Source: Bacillota bacterium
GTDB taxonomy: Bacteria; Bacillota; Clostridia; Oscillospirales; Ruminococcaceae
Assembly: GCA_023415575.1 (NCBI GenBank)
Contig: JAEZKF010000023.1
Location: 1-21,223, forward strand
Direction: 5' to 3'
DNA length: 21,223 bases
Shown here: positions 7,238 through 14,682 of the stretch, in pieces
Position numbering within the stretch: the stretch's first letter is position 1
Layout of the letters: each line of letters opens with the position of its first letter
Position numbers and translations under genes: made by a program
The notes under the pieces: generated by a model
Seen by the model: the letters and a program-made list of their open reading frames with translations, nothing else
The model's database searches: none
Told to the model about the DNA's origin: nothing

Positions 7238-7429
7238 AGGCGTTTCTTCATTATCTTACTATATCACCCTTCCTTTTAATATAAATCCCGCCTTACCTTG
7301 ATATGATATATCTGTCATGCGCAAAATGTCTTGAAAAGGGCAATACTAGTTATATCATGACCATTCCTTCAAAACTTTGAATCGACACTAAGATATTTGT
7401 GTATGGTCTGCCAAAAAAATTGCTATATC

Positions 7430-7458
7430 TTGAACCATAAGGTCAAACATGATAAACT
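7430..7458 (+). promoter_or_regulatory. Candidate promoter of the phosphate transport operon
   Basis: TTGAAC (7430-7435), a 17-bp spacer and TAAACT (7453-7458). The match is only moderate. No clear PhoP-type direct repeat was recognised upstream. Confidence 0.4.
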
Positions 7459-7520
7459 ATAAAGGAATGTGCATTCAAAAGGTCAGAATAGTAATGTAAC
7501 AGGAAGGCGCGGATACAGTA

Positions 7521-8576
7521 ATGACGATAACTCTCGCTGAGTTCCTTTCACAGCTTACGACCAATCCCGCACTGTTGATTTTGGTGTTGTTGACCTCTGG
7601 TGTCGTGCTTGTTAACGGCTGGACTGACGCACCAAATGCGATTGCAACCTGTGTTTCCACGCGGTCTATGAAGCCCGGCTCCGCTATCGCAATGGCAGCG
7701 GTTTTTAACTTCCTCGGCGTACTGTTTATGTCCTTAGTTAATTCTACTGTCGCCCAGACCATCTACAACATGGTTGACTTCGGTGGCGACCCCAAAACCT
7801 CTCTCATCGCTTTGTGTGCAGCCTTGTTTGCAATTGTGCTGTGGGCGACTGCCGCATGGTGGTTTGGTATTCCGACAAGTGAAAGCCACGCGTTGATTGC
7901 AGGAATTTCTGGTGCGGCCATTGCGCTTCAAGGTGGGTTTGGCGGCATCAATGGTGCAGAGTGGCTCAAGGTTATATATGGCCTTGGACTTTCCACTGTT
8001 TTGGGCTTTGGAATGGGCTGGATCACCGTAAAGCTCGTAGAGCTTATATGTAGGGGAATTGACCGAAGAAAGACACTTGCCCCGTTTAAGGGTGCACAGG
8101 TAGCGGGAGCCGCTGCCATGGCATTCATGCACGGAGCGCAGGATGGTCAAAAGTTCATGGGCGTATTCCTGCTTGGCATCTTCCTTGCAAACGGACAATC
8201 CGATGTAACAACCTTTACCATACCTATTTGGCTTATGATTTTCTGCTCCGTCGTCATGGGTGTTGGCACCTCAATCGGCGGCTACCGCATCATCAAGGCG
8301 GTAGGCATGGATATGGTTAAACTTGAAAAATATCAGGGCTTTTCAGCGGACTTAGCGGCTGCGGGCTGCCTGCTCCTTTCATCGCTCACCGGTATCCCCG
8401 TCAGTACCACCCACACAAAAACCACTGCCATCATGGGTGTGGGTGCCGCAAAATCTTTGCGCAATGTCAACTGGGGTGTTGTCAAGGAGATGGTACTAAC
8501 CTGGGTGCTCACCTTCCCCGGCTGCGGACTAATCGGATTTTTAATGGTTCGTCTGTTCATGTGGATATTCAAATAA
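7521..8576 (+). CDS. pit: Low-affinity inorganic phosphate transporter, Pit/PHO4 family
   Basis: This 351-aa polytopic membrane protein imports phosphate (as metal-phosphate or with H+/Na+) driven by the ion gradient. It shows the duplicated Pit architecture. The N-terminal repeat has NGWTDAPNAIATCVSTRSM, the family's G-x-D-x-x-N motif, and SESHALIAGISGAAIA. The C-terminal repeat has AFMHGAQDGQKFMG and the paired GIPVSTTHTKTTAIMGVGAA. Hydrophobic segments run throughout, ending in a membrane helix at the C-terminus. The length fits the compact bacterial members. The ATG at 7521 is preceded by AGGAAGG at a long spacing (7501-7507), with a further GGA at 7511. The DUF47 gene follows after 27 nt, forming the standard Pit operon. 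Confidence 0.93.
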   Translation: MTITLAEFLSQLTTNPALLILVLLTSGVVLVNGWTDAPNAIATCVSTRSMKPGSAIAMAAVFNFLGVLFMSLVNSTVAQTIYNMVDFGGDPKTSLIALCAALFAIVLWATAAWWFGIPTSESHALIAGISGAAIALQGGFGGINGAEWLKVIYGLGLSTVLGFGMGWITVKLVELICRGIDRRKTLAPFKGAQVAGAAAMAFMHGAQDGQKFMGVFLLGIFLANGQSDVTTFTIPIWLMIFCSVVMGVGTSIGGYRIIKAVGMDMVKLEKYQGFSADLAAAGCLLLSSLTGIPVSTTHTKTTAIMGVGAAKSLRNVNWGVVKEMVLTWVLTFPGCGLIGFLMVRLFMWIFK

Positions 8577-8603
8577 GTGTTGTATAAAGGAAGGGGACAA
8601 ACG

Positions 8604-9227
8604 ATGGCAAAGAAAAGAGATTACGATTATTTTGAGGTTTTTGTAGAGATGGTGGATTACTGCTGCAAGGCAGCACGAAGCCTAAACGAGGTACTTTCCG
8701 GCTTTGACCCCGAAACCGTTCAGGAAAAGATTGAGGCAATCCACCATATCGAGCACAGCGCTGACCTTGTAAAGCATGATATGATCAGCAAGCTGGTCAA
8801 GGAGTTTATCACCCCCATTGAGCGCGAGGATATCCTGATGCTGGCCCACCAGATTGATAATGTTACCGATGCCATTGAGGATGTTCTGTTGCGCGTATAT
8901 ATGTACAACATCCGCTCCATCCTTCCCGAGGCGCTGGAGTTTAGCGAGACCATCGTCCAGTGCTGCGATGAGCTTAAAAAGATGATGCAGGAGTTCTCCA
9001 ACTTCCGCAAGTCTAAGACCATTCACGAGCACCTTGTTAAGGTGAACTACCTCGAGGAGGTCGGCGACCGTCTGTACACCCAAGCGGTTCGCTCGCTCTA
9101 TACAACAGAGCACACCCCCATTGAAATTGTCGGCTGGACCGAGACCTTTGAGCGCATGGAAAAATGCTGCGACGCCTGCGAGGACGTAGCCGATGTCATT
9201 GAAAGCGTTATCATGAAAAACTCCTAA
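8604..9227 (+). CDS. DUF47/PhoU-like Pit accessory protein
   Basis: This 207-aa cytosolic all-helical protein of the DUF47 (PhoU-related) family typically partners Pit transporters and is thought to modulate their activity. Visible family features: YDYFEVFVEMVDYCCKAA at the N-terminus; the metal-binding-type helix IEAIHHIEHSADLVKHDM; TPIEREDILMLAHQIDNV (the equivalent of the E-R-x-D-I motif); and the C-terminal half repeating the pattern with KVNYLEEVGDRLYTQAV, then FERMEKCCDACEDVADVIESV. ATG 8604 was chosen because AAGGAAGGGG (8587-8596) lies just upstream; a GTG at 8577 in frame would place that site inside the gene. It is co-transcribed with pit (27-nt gap). Confidence 0.92.
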   Translation: MAKKRDYDYFEVFVEMVDYCCKAARSLNEVLSGFDPETVQEKIEAIHHIEHSADLVKHDMISKLVKEFITPIEREDILMLAHQIDNVTDAIEDVLLRVYMYNIRSILPEALEFSETIVQCCDELKKMMQEFSNFRKSKTIHEHLVKVNYLEEVGDRLYTQAVRSLYTTEHTPIEIVGWTETFERMEKCCDACEDVADVIESVIMKNS

Positions 9228-9388
9228 TACAAAGATAGATTAAACCCGCGGTTTTGCCGCAGGGTCACACATATAATGTAACGACACAAACCATTTAAGG
9301 TTTCTGCCAATCGTTCTTTTATGACGTTCTAACACTGAGCGTACCAATCAAATTAGCTTACTTCTCACATTTCGATACGGGTTACATT

Positions 9389-9436
9389 TGCATCAAACCG
9401 CAGATTCAGCGCAAGCTGCTTCTGCGGTTTGGTGCA
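9389..9436. repeat. Long hairpin with GCAA tetraloop, possible terminator or structured RNA
   Basis: A 16-bp outer stem with one T-G wobble (9389-9404 with 9421-9436) is followed by a 2x2 internal loop and the inner stem CAGC/GCTG (9407-9410, 9415-9418), closed by a GNRA-type loop GCAA. Only TTTA follows, so it is a weak classical terminator. It lies 160 nt after the phosphate operon and 19 nt before the next promoter. Confidence 0.65.
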
Positions 9437-9454
9437 TTTACGGGATAGTGTCGG

Positions 9455-9483
9455 TTGAATCATAACGTCGAAAATGGTAAAAT
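9455..9483 (+). promoter_or_regulatory. Sigma-A promoter of the LytTR regulator gene
   Basis: TTGAAT (9455-9460), a 17-bp spacer and TAAAAT (9478-9483). The -10 box sits inside a small dyad ATGGT/ACCAT (9474-9489), which could be a regulator site. Confidence 0.65.
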
Positions 9484-9560
9484 AACCATATTATATAGAC
9501 GGCGAAAAAAGCTAATCTTTGCGTTTTATTCTGTTGACTTGTGCCGGAGGAGGGAAGCAG

Positions 9561-10274
9561 TTGATCTTTATAGTGTGCTGTGACGAAAACAAATCACACC
9601 TAAACCACCTCAGGCAGGAGATTGCGATGCTCGGCGTAGGGGAAAAGGTCAACGCCGCCTTTTTCAGCACACAGGATCAACTGCTTGATTACATGGACCG
9701 ATATGGCGAAATGGTGGATATCCTTTTGTGCGATACGGTGCTGCAAAGCAAAAGTGCCATCCCGATGGTGGGTAAGATAAAAGAAAGGTATCCGCTTATG
9801 CAGGTTATCTTTATGTCGGTGCTCTCGGCCTGGTGTGAAAAGACCTACGCGGTAGACCATGTCTATTTTCTCAAAAAGCCTGTGCGGCAGGCGGTACTTG
9901 CAAACGCCGTAAGCCTTGCTGCCAGCAAGGCAAAAAGGTCAAAGGAGCGCTACATAAACATTCAGAACAAGGGCGACATACAGACAATCCCCTTTTCCGA
10001 GATTCTCTACATCGAATCGATTTTGCGTGAGATTCGGATTGTCACACCCCGGCAAAGCGTGCTTTCCTACAGCCGCATCTCCGATATTGCTGGGCAGCTG
10101 GACGCCCGCTTTTTATCCTGCCATAAAAGCTTTATCGTAAATCTTGATAAGGTCGAGCGCATCGGAGGGCTGCAGTTTTTACTTGCGGACGGGCAGACAG
10201 TACCCATCTCACAGACGCGGTTTCGGGAGGTCAGGGAGCGATATCTGCACTATACGGGGCAGTTTGACAGTTAG
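9561..10274 (+). CDS. Orphan LytTR-type response regulator
   Basis: This is a 237-aa cytosolic transcription regulator of the AgrA/LytR type. The receiver domain (residues about 1-120) keeps the acidic pair D8-E9, phospho-acceptor D58 (DILLCD), S86 and K106-P107 (FLKKP), so phosphorylation is plausible. A LytTR DNA-binding domain follows (about 137-235): RYINIQNKGDIQTIPFSEI, YIES, FLSCHKSFIVNLDKVERI and the final QTRFREVRERYL. The start is TTG 9561, placed 6-10 nt after the strong GGAGGAGGG site (9546-9554); an upstream in-frame TTG at 9519 would put that site inside the gene. No histidine kinase or peptide gene lies beside it: the nearest kinase-like gene is at 14683 on the other strand and appears inactive. 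Targets are unknown. Confidence 0.88.
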   Translation: MIFIVCCDENKSHLNHLRQEIAMLGVGEKVNAAFFSTQDQLLDYMDRYGEMVDILLCDTVLQSKSAIPMVGKIKERYPLMQVIFMSVLSAWCEKTYAVDHVYFLKKPVRQAVLANAVSLAASKAKRSKERYINIQNKGDIQTIPFSEILYIESILREIRIVTPRQSVLSYSRISDIAGQLDARFLSCHKSFIVNLDKVERIGGLQFLLADGQTVPISQTRFREVRERYLHYTGQFDS

Positions 10275-10329
10275 AGACGAATATTGCTATTTGCTTTTTT
10301 AACAATGTGTAAATAGTTTGGTTGTGTAA

Positions 10330-10359
10330 TTGACACAATTGCTTAAAGCTTGCTATAAT
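10330..10359 (+). promoter_or_regulatory. Strong promoter of the marR-ABC operon
   Basis: TTGACA (10330-10335), an 18-bp spacer and TATAAT (10354-10359) preceded by TGC, which gives an extended -10. The predicted start is near 10366, at the left edge of the dyad described next. Confidence 0.85.
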
Positions 10360-10361
10360 AC

Positions 10362-10402
10362 AAAACAGTAAATCGGTTAACTATTAACCGGCTTACTGTT
10401 TT
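10362..10402. promoter_or_regulatory. Long dyad at the transcription start: MarR operator and/or attenuator hairpin
   Basis: The inner palindrome CGGTTAA-CTA-TTAACCG (10374-10390) is extended, across a 2x2 mismatch, by AAAACAGTAA/TTACTGTTTT (10362-10371 and 10393-10402), then TTGTTTTG. Its place immediately downstream of the -10 box suits an operator for the MarR protein encoded next. As RNA it is a hairpin followed by a U-run, so it could also terminate the upstream LytTR transcript or attenuate this one. Confidence 0.65.
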
Positions 10403-10450
10403 TTGTTTTGGCGTATCATTATATAAAAAAGAGAAAGGGGAGGCGTAGTC

Positions 10451-11014
10451 ATGCAGGTTTCGGGGCGGTCTATCATGAAAAAAATCTTACGTGTCTCACT
10501 GATGCACCGCATCAGTATAGACCGAGCGATCATTGATAAGGGCCTTTACTCAGGACAGTTTCCGGTGCTCGACTACGTTGTGAGAAACAACGGGTGCACG
10601 CAGGCCCAGCTTGCCCAGGCTATGCAGGTTTCCGCCCCGTCTGTGGCGCGTTCGGTTGCGCGTATGGAGCGGGCAGGCCTAATCAGGCGAACAGGCGATG
10701 AAAAGGACCGCAGGTGCAACCAGCTCAGCGCGACCCCCGCAGGCATTGAGATTGCAAAGCAGTGCCGCGGCTATATGGATGAGTACGACCAAAGGCTGTT
10801 TTGCGGCTTTACGGAGGAGGAAATTTGCCTTCTTTCGGGGTATTTAGACCGTATGATTGAAAACCTTTCTACCGATAATTTAAAGGATAACAGTATGTTC
10901 TCCCTGGTAGCACAGGCGATGCAACTGCACAAGGCAAATGAACCCAACGCAAAAAAACAGGCAAATAACCGGCAACGAATAGAGGAGGACTGCGTTTGTG
11001 AAGAAGTTTGGTAA
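10451..11014 (+). CDS. MarR family transcriptional regulator
   Basis: This 187-aa dimeric winged-helix repressor probably controls the exporter genes behind it. The core MarR fold is visible: an N-terminal helix, then the helix-turn-helix GCTQAQLAQAMQVSAPSVARSV (read as two parts, about residues 50-72), the wing with its basic hairpin LIRRTGDEKDRRCNQLSATP (about 77-97), and long C-terminal dimerisation helices. It is longer than the usual 140-150 aa. The last 35 or so residues are a polar Gln/Asn/Lys-rich tail, part of which overlaps the start of the next gene by 17 nt, indicating translational coupling. A GAAAGGGGAGG site precedes ATG 10451; an internal ATG at 10475 is less likely. Autoregulation is inferred from the dyad at its promoter. 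The inducer is unknown. Confidence 0.9.
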   Translation: MQVSGRSIMKKILRVSLMHRISIDRAIIDKGLYSGQFPVLDYVVRNNGCTQAQLAQAMQVSAPSVARSVARMERAGLIRRTGDEKDRRCNQLSATPAGIEIAKQCRGYMDEYDQRLFCGFTEEEICLLSGYLDRMIENLSTDNLKDNSMFSLVAQAMQLHKANEPNAKKQANNRQRIEEDCVCEEVW

Positions 11015-12734
11015 GTTATTGCGGCTCATCAAGCCATACTGGCTGTTTGCGCTGCTCGGGCCGATTGCAATTGTATTCGAGGTATTGCTCGAAATACGAA
11101 TCCCGCTTTTGATGGCGGACATTGTTGATAAGGGTATCCCCGCAAAGGACCTTACCTATGTGATGCAGACCGGCGGTAAGATGATACTGATGGCGCTCTT
11201 TTCACTCTTGTGCGGCGCGTCGGCATCCTACTTCTCGTCCTATGCCGCTATGGGCTTGGGGTCTGAGATTAGAAAGGCTGAGTTTGACAAGATACAGTCC
11301 TTCTCCTTTTCAAACATCGACCGTATAGGCACAGCCTCGCTGATTACCCGTATGACCACCGATGTAAACAACATTCAGCATGCGACCATGATGAGCCTGC
11401 GCATTCTGGTGCGCGCGCCCGTCATGCTGGTAAGCGCCATTGTTATGGCATACAGCATCAACCAAAGCCTTGTAACCGTATTCCTTATCGCCGTGCCCTT
11501 CCTTGCTACCTGCATCGGCGTGATTATGAAGGTCGCCTTTCCTCGTTTTGGCGTCATGCTCGGCAAGTTTGATAAGCTCAACGGGTCGATTCAGGAAAAC
11601 CTCATCGGCATCCGCGTTGTAAAGGCATTTGTGCGCGCAAAGCATGAAAAAGAGAAGTTCCGTGAGGCAAACGATGACGTTATGAACGCCCAGCGCAGGG
11701 CGGAGCGCGTCGTTATCCTAAACGCCCCCTTGATGATGCTGACCATCTACTCCTGCATCATTGCCATCCTGTGGTTTGGCGGCAACCTGATTATCGGCGG
11801 GAAGATGCTCACCGGCGAACTCATGAGCTTTATCAGCTATGTAACCCAGATTCTTGTGTCGCTCATGATGATTTCGATGGTGTTTATCACCCTTATCATC
11901 TCGCGCGCCTCGTTTGAGCGCATCGTCGAGGTGCTCAATGAGAAAAGCGATATCACCGATGAAGGCTGCGACCCGGCACTTACGGTTAAAAACGGCGACA
12001 TCACCTTTGAGAACGTGTCGTTTAAGTATAACAAGAACGCCGAGGAAAACACACTTGAAAACATCAGCTTTTCCATCCGTTCGGGTGAAACGGTGGGTAT
12101 TCTGGGCGGCACGGGCTCTGCCAAGACAACGCTTGTCCACCTGATTCCCCGCCTGTACGATGTCACCCAAGGCCGGGTGCTGGTAGGCGGGCATGATGTG
12201 CGGGAGTATACGCTTGATGCCTTGCGCGGTGCCATCGGCATGGTGCTGCAAAAGAACGTCCTGTTCTCCGGCCCCATCATCGAAAACCTCAAGTGGGGCG
12301 ACCAAAACGCCACACAGGAAGACATCGAGTGGGCTGCGAATGCGGCACAGGCCCATGGCTTTATCACAAGCTTCCCCGAAGGGTATAACACCGACCTCGG
12401 CCAGGGCGGTGTAAACGTATCGGGCGGGCAGAAGCAGCGCCTTTGCATTGCGCGGGCACTGCTTAAGCGCCCAAAGATTATGATACTGGATGACAGCACA
12501 AGCGCCGTGGATACCGCCACCGACGCGAAGATTCGTGCGGCCTTTGCAAATGAGCTGCGCGATACAACAAAGATTATCATTGCCCAGCGCGTTGCCTCGG
12601 TGCGCGATGCGGATAAGATTATCGTGCTCGACAACGGTCAGATCTCCGACATCGGCACCCACGACGAGCTGCTCGAGCGCAGTGAAATTTACAAAGAGGT
12701 ATTTAACTCTCAGCTGAAAGGGGTGGCGCAATAA
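10998..12734 (+). CDS. ABC exporter half-transporter with degenerate ATPase site (TM287-like)
   Basis: This 578-aa protein has six TM helices (about residues 15-305) fused to an ATPase domain (about 335-578), and is the first half of a heterodimeric multidrug or peptide exporter. Its ATPase is of the non-catalytic type. Walker A is GGTGSAKT (G370-T377) with Ala in place of the usual last Gly. The signature is VSGGQ (474-478). Walker B ends LDDS, so Asp499 replaces the catalytic Glu. The switch histidine is Gln (IIAQR). This Asp/Gln pattern is known from TM287 of the TM287/TM288 pair. The GTG start at 10998 has GAGGAGG 9 nt upstream and overlaps marR by 17 nt; the stop overlaps the next gene's ATG (TAATG). 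The substrate cannot be told. Confidence 0.93.
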   Translation: MKKFGKLLRLIKPYWLFALLGPIAIVFEVLLEIRIPLLMADIVDKGIPAKDLTYVMQTGGKMILMALFSLLCGASASYFSSYAAMGLGSEIRKAEFDKIQSFSFSNIDRIGTASLITRMTTDVNNIQHATMMSLRILVRAPVMLVSAIVMAYSINQSLVTVFLIAVPFLATCIGVIMKVAFPRFGVMLGKFDKLNGSIQENLIGIRVVKAFVRAKHEKEKFREANDDVMNAQRRAERVVILNAPLMMLTIYSCIIAILWFGGNLIIGGKMLTGELMSFISYVTQILVSLMMISMVFITLIISRASFERIVEVLNEKSDITDEGCDPALTVKNGDITFENVSFKYNKNAEENTLENISFSIRSGETVGILGGTGSAKTTLVHLIPRLYDVTQGRVLVGGHDVREYTLDALRGAIGMVLQKNVLFSGPIIENLKWGDQNATQEDIEWAANAAQAHGFITSFPEGYNTDLGQGGVNVSGGQKQRLCIARALLKRPKIMILDDSTSAVDTATDAKIRAAFANELRDTTKIIIAQRVASVRDADKIIVLDNGQISDIGTHDELLERSEIYKEVFNSQLKGVAQ

Positions 12735-14632
12735 TGCCGGGACCCGGACATGGGATGGGCGGCGTAGGACGCCCAAAGAATATGAAAAAGACCTTTATGC
12801 GCCTTGCCGGCTACCTTCTGAGGGATAAGCTCCGCCTTTTGCTGATAGTGTTCTTCACCATACTCAGCTCGCTTTCAGGCGTAGTAGGAACCTACTTCCT
12901 TAAGCCGATTATCAACGAGGGCATCCTTCCTCTGGTCGGCACCAACCCCTCGTTTGAGGACTTTCTGCCCCTTATCAATCTCATTACCATTGCCGCCTGT
13001 GTATTTGGGGTAGGCGCGCTTTCCAGCTATGTTTACAGCCGCATGATGGTAACCCTCTCCACCAAGACGCTCAACAGCCTGCGCAAGGAGTTGTTTGAGC
13101 GCATGGAGGACCTGCCCATCAGCTACTTTGACACCCATACCCACGGCGAGCTCATGAGCCGGTTTACAAGCGACGTCGACGCACTGCGCGAGGCCATCAG
13201 CAACAGCGCGGTGGGCATCATCAACTCCTCCATTACGGTAGCGGGCACCTTTATCATGATGCTCATCATCAGCCCGCTTTTAACCCTGCTCATCATCCTC
13301 ATGCTTGCGCTTATGCTCTTTATCGTCAAGACCATCGGCGGTAAGAGTGCTGCAAACTTTAAGGCCCAGCAGAAGGCCATCGGCGCTGCCAACGGCTATA
13401 TCGAGGAGATGATTGAGGGCCTGAAGGAGGTCAAGGTATTCAGCCGCGAGGAGCGCATCAAGGCGGATTACGCCGTGCTCAATGAAAACCTTCGCGTTGC
13501 GGCTACCAAGGCCAACACCTACGCAAGCATCCTCATGCCGATTATGGGCAACCTCTCGTATGTCAACTACGCCCTCACCGCGTCGGTCGGCGCCTTGATG
13601 GTAATCTCTGGCCGCATCGACATCGGCTCGATTGCATCGTATCTGCAGTATTCGCGCCAGTTCTCCCAGCCCATCGTGCAGGTTTCGCAGCAGTTTAACT
13701 CCATTCTCATGGCCCTTGCGGGCGCGGAACGCATCTTTGAGATCTTAGACGAAAAGCCGGAGATTGATAGCGGCTACGTCACACTGGTCAACTGCACCGA
13801 GGATGCAAACGGCAATATCATCGAAACAGACAAACGCACCGGCATGTGGGCGTGGAAGCATCCCCACAGCAGCGACAACACGGTTACCTACACCCCCCTG
13901 CGCGGAGACGTTCAATTTGAGAATGTCACGTTTGGCTATGTGCCAAATAAAACCGTGCTTAATAATGTAACACTTTACGCAAAGCCCGGTCAGAAGATTG
14001 CACTGGTTGGCTCCACCGGAGCGGGCAAGACTACGATAACAAACCTCATCAACCGCTTCTATGAACTGACCGACGGCAAGATTCGCTATGACGGCATTAA
14101 CATCACTAAGATTAAGAAAGACGACCTGCGCCGGTCGCTCGGCATGGTGCTGCAGGATACCCACCTCTTTACCGGTACGGTGAAGGAGAATATCCGCTAC
14201 GGCAGATTAGATGCCACCGACGAGGAGATTGTAGCGGCAGCAAAGCTTGCTAACGCCCACTGGTTTATCAAGCACCTGCCCGACGGCTACGACACCATGC
14301 TGACGGGCGACGGAACCAACCTCAGTCAGGGACAGCGGCAGCTCATTGCCATCGCGCGTGCGGCGGTTGCCGACCCGCCGGTGCTCATTCTGGATGAGGC
14401 GACAAGCTCCATCGATACCCGCACCGAGGCCCTGATTGAAAAGGGCATGGACACCCTGATGAAGGGGCGCACCGTATTTGTCATTGCCCACCGTCTTTCT
14501 ACGGTACGCAATGCAGACTGTATTCTGGTACTCGAAAACGGCGAGATTATCGAGCGCGGCAACCACGATGAACTGCTGGAGCTAAAGGGCAGGTACTACC
14601 AGCTCTACACCGGACAGTTCGAGCTCAGCTAA
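12734..14632 (+). CDS. ABC exporter half-transporter with intact ATPase (TM288-like)
   Basis: This 632-aa partner of the preceding half-transporter has a glycine/proline-rich N-terminus (MPGPGHGMGGVGRPKN), six TM helices (about 25-330) and an ATPase domain with all catalytic residues: Walker A GSTGAGKT (426-433), signature LSQGQ (530-534), Walker B LILDEATS with Glu555, and switch His586 (IAHR). LSQGQ rather than LSGGQ matches the TM288 type, so the pair has one active and one degenerate composite site. Between the TM and ATPase domains an insert of about 45 residues (roughly 348-392, including GMWAWKHPH) is longer than in most exporters; I believe it recurs in Firmicutes relatives. The start overlaps the previous stop by one base and is preceded by GAAAGGGG. 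A strong terminator follows at once. Confidence 0.94.
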   Translation: MPGPGHGMGGVGRPKNMKKTFMRLAGYLLRDKLRLLLIVFFTILSSLSGVVGTYFLKPIINEGILPLVGTNPSFEDFLPLINLITIAACVFGVGALSSYVYSRMMVTLSTKTLNSLRKELFERMEDLPISYFDTHTHGELMSRFTSDVDALREAISNSAVGIINSSITVAGTFIMMLIISPLLTLLIILMLALMLFIVKTIGGKSAANFKAQQKAIGAANGYIEEMIEGLKEVKVFSREERIKADYAVLNENLRVAATKANTYASILMPIMGNLSYVNYALTASVGALMVISGRIDIGSIASYLQYSRQFSQPIVQVSQQFNSILMALAGAERIFEILDEKPEIDSGYVTLVNCTEDANGNIIETDKRTGMWAWKHPHSSDNTVTYTPLRGDVQFENVTFGYVPNKTVLNNVTLYAKPGQKIALVGSTGAGKTTITNLINRFYELTDGKIRYDGINITKIKKDDLRRSLGMVLQDTHLFTGTVKENIRYGRLDATDEEIVAAAKLANAHWFIKHLPDGYDTMLTGDGTNLSQGQRQLIAIARAAVADPPVLILDEATSSIDTRTEALIEKGMDTLMKGRTVFVIAHRLSTVRNADCILVLENGEIIERGNHDELLELKGRYYQLYTGQFELS

Positions 14633-14639
14633 GCAATAA

Positions 14640-14675
14640 AAAAAGCGGACGGCTTAAGCCGTCCGCTTTTTAATT
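14640..14675. terminator. Perfect bidirectional terminator between convergent genes
   Basis: The 32-nt palindrome 14640-14671 (stem AAAAAGCGGACGGC, centre TTAA) has A-runs on the left and T-runs on the right. It ends both the exporter operon and the minus-strand sensor gene, whose stop is at 14683. Confidence 0.93.
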
Positions 14676-14682
14676 TAAATGC

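Larger units (their letters stand above)
6649..7520. other. Repeat-rich intergenic stretch of about 870 bp
   Basis: No open frame here has both a ribosome site and convincing protein-like content. Instead there are two hairpin-type inverted repeats sharing the core GCGATGCC (6685-6816), a perfect 13-bp inverted repeat 77 nt apart (6891-6903 and 6981-6993), an imperfect 25-nt direct repeat (6666-6690 and 7213-7237), and small dyads at 7191-7206 and 7368-7381. The last 100 bp contain the likely pit promoter. It looks like mobile-element or gene debris, or a structured RNA locus. Confidence 0.6.
9228..9560. other. Intergenic region with strong hairpin and the LytTR gene promoter
   Basis: No coding frame with a ribosome site is visible. 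It contains a small GC hairpin right after the DUF47 stop (9244-9265, no U-tract), the long hairpin at 9389-9436, and the promoter at 9455-9483. Confidence 0.6.

Noticed and set aside
7449..7499. A 16-codon peptide frame (ATG at 7449) just upstream of pit, considered as a leader peptide.
   Set aside because: It overlaps the predicted -10 box, so the transcript would begin after its start, and its ribosome site is weak.
7734..8198. A 154-codon minus-strand frame inside pit.
   Set aside because: It is opposite highly conserved Pit motifs, and the translated text resembles no protein family.
11310..12776. Long minus-strand open frames (up to 352 codons) opposite the first ABC gene.
   Set aside because: They are shadows of the GC-rich codon pattern of a clear coding strand, with no domains and no ribosome sites.
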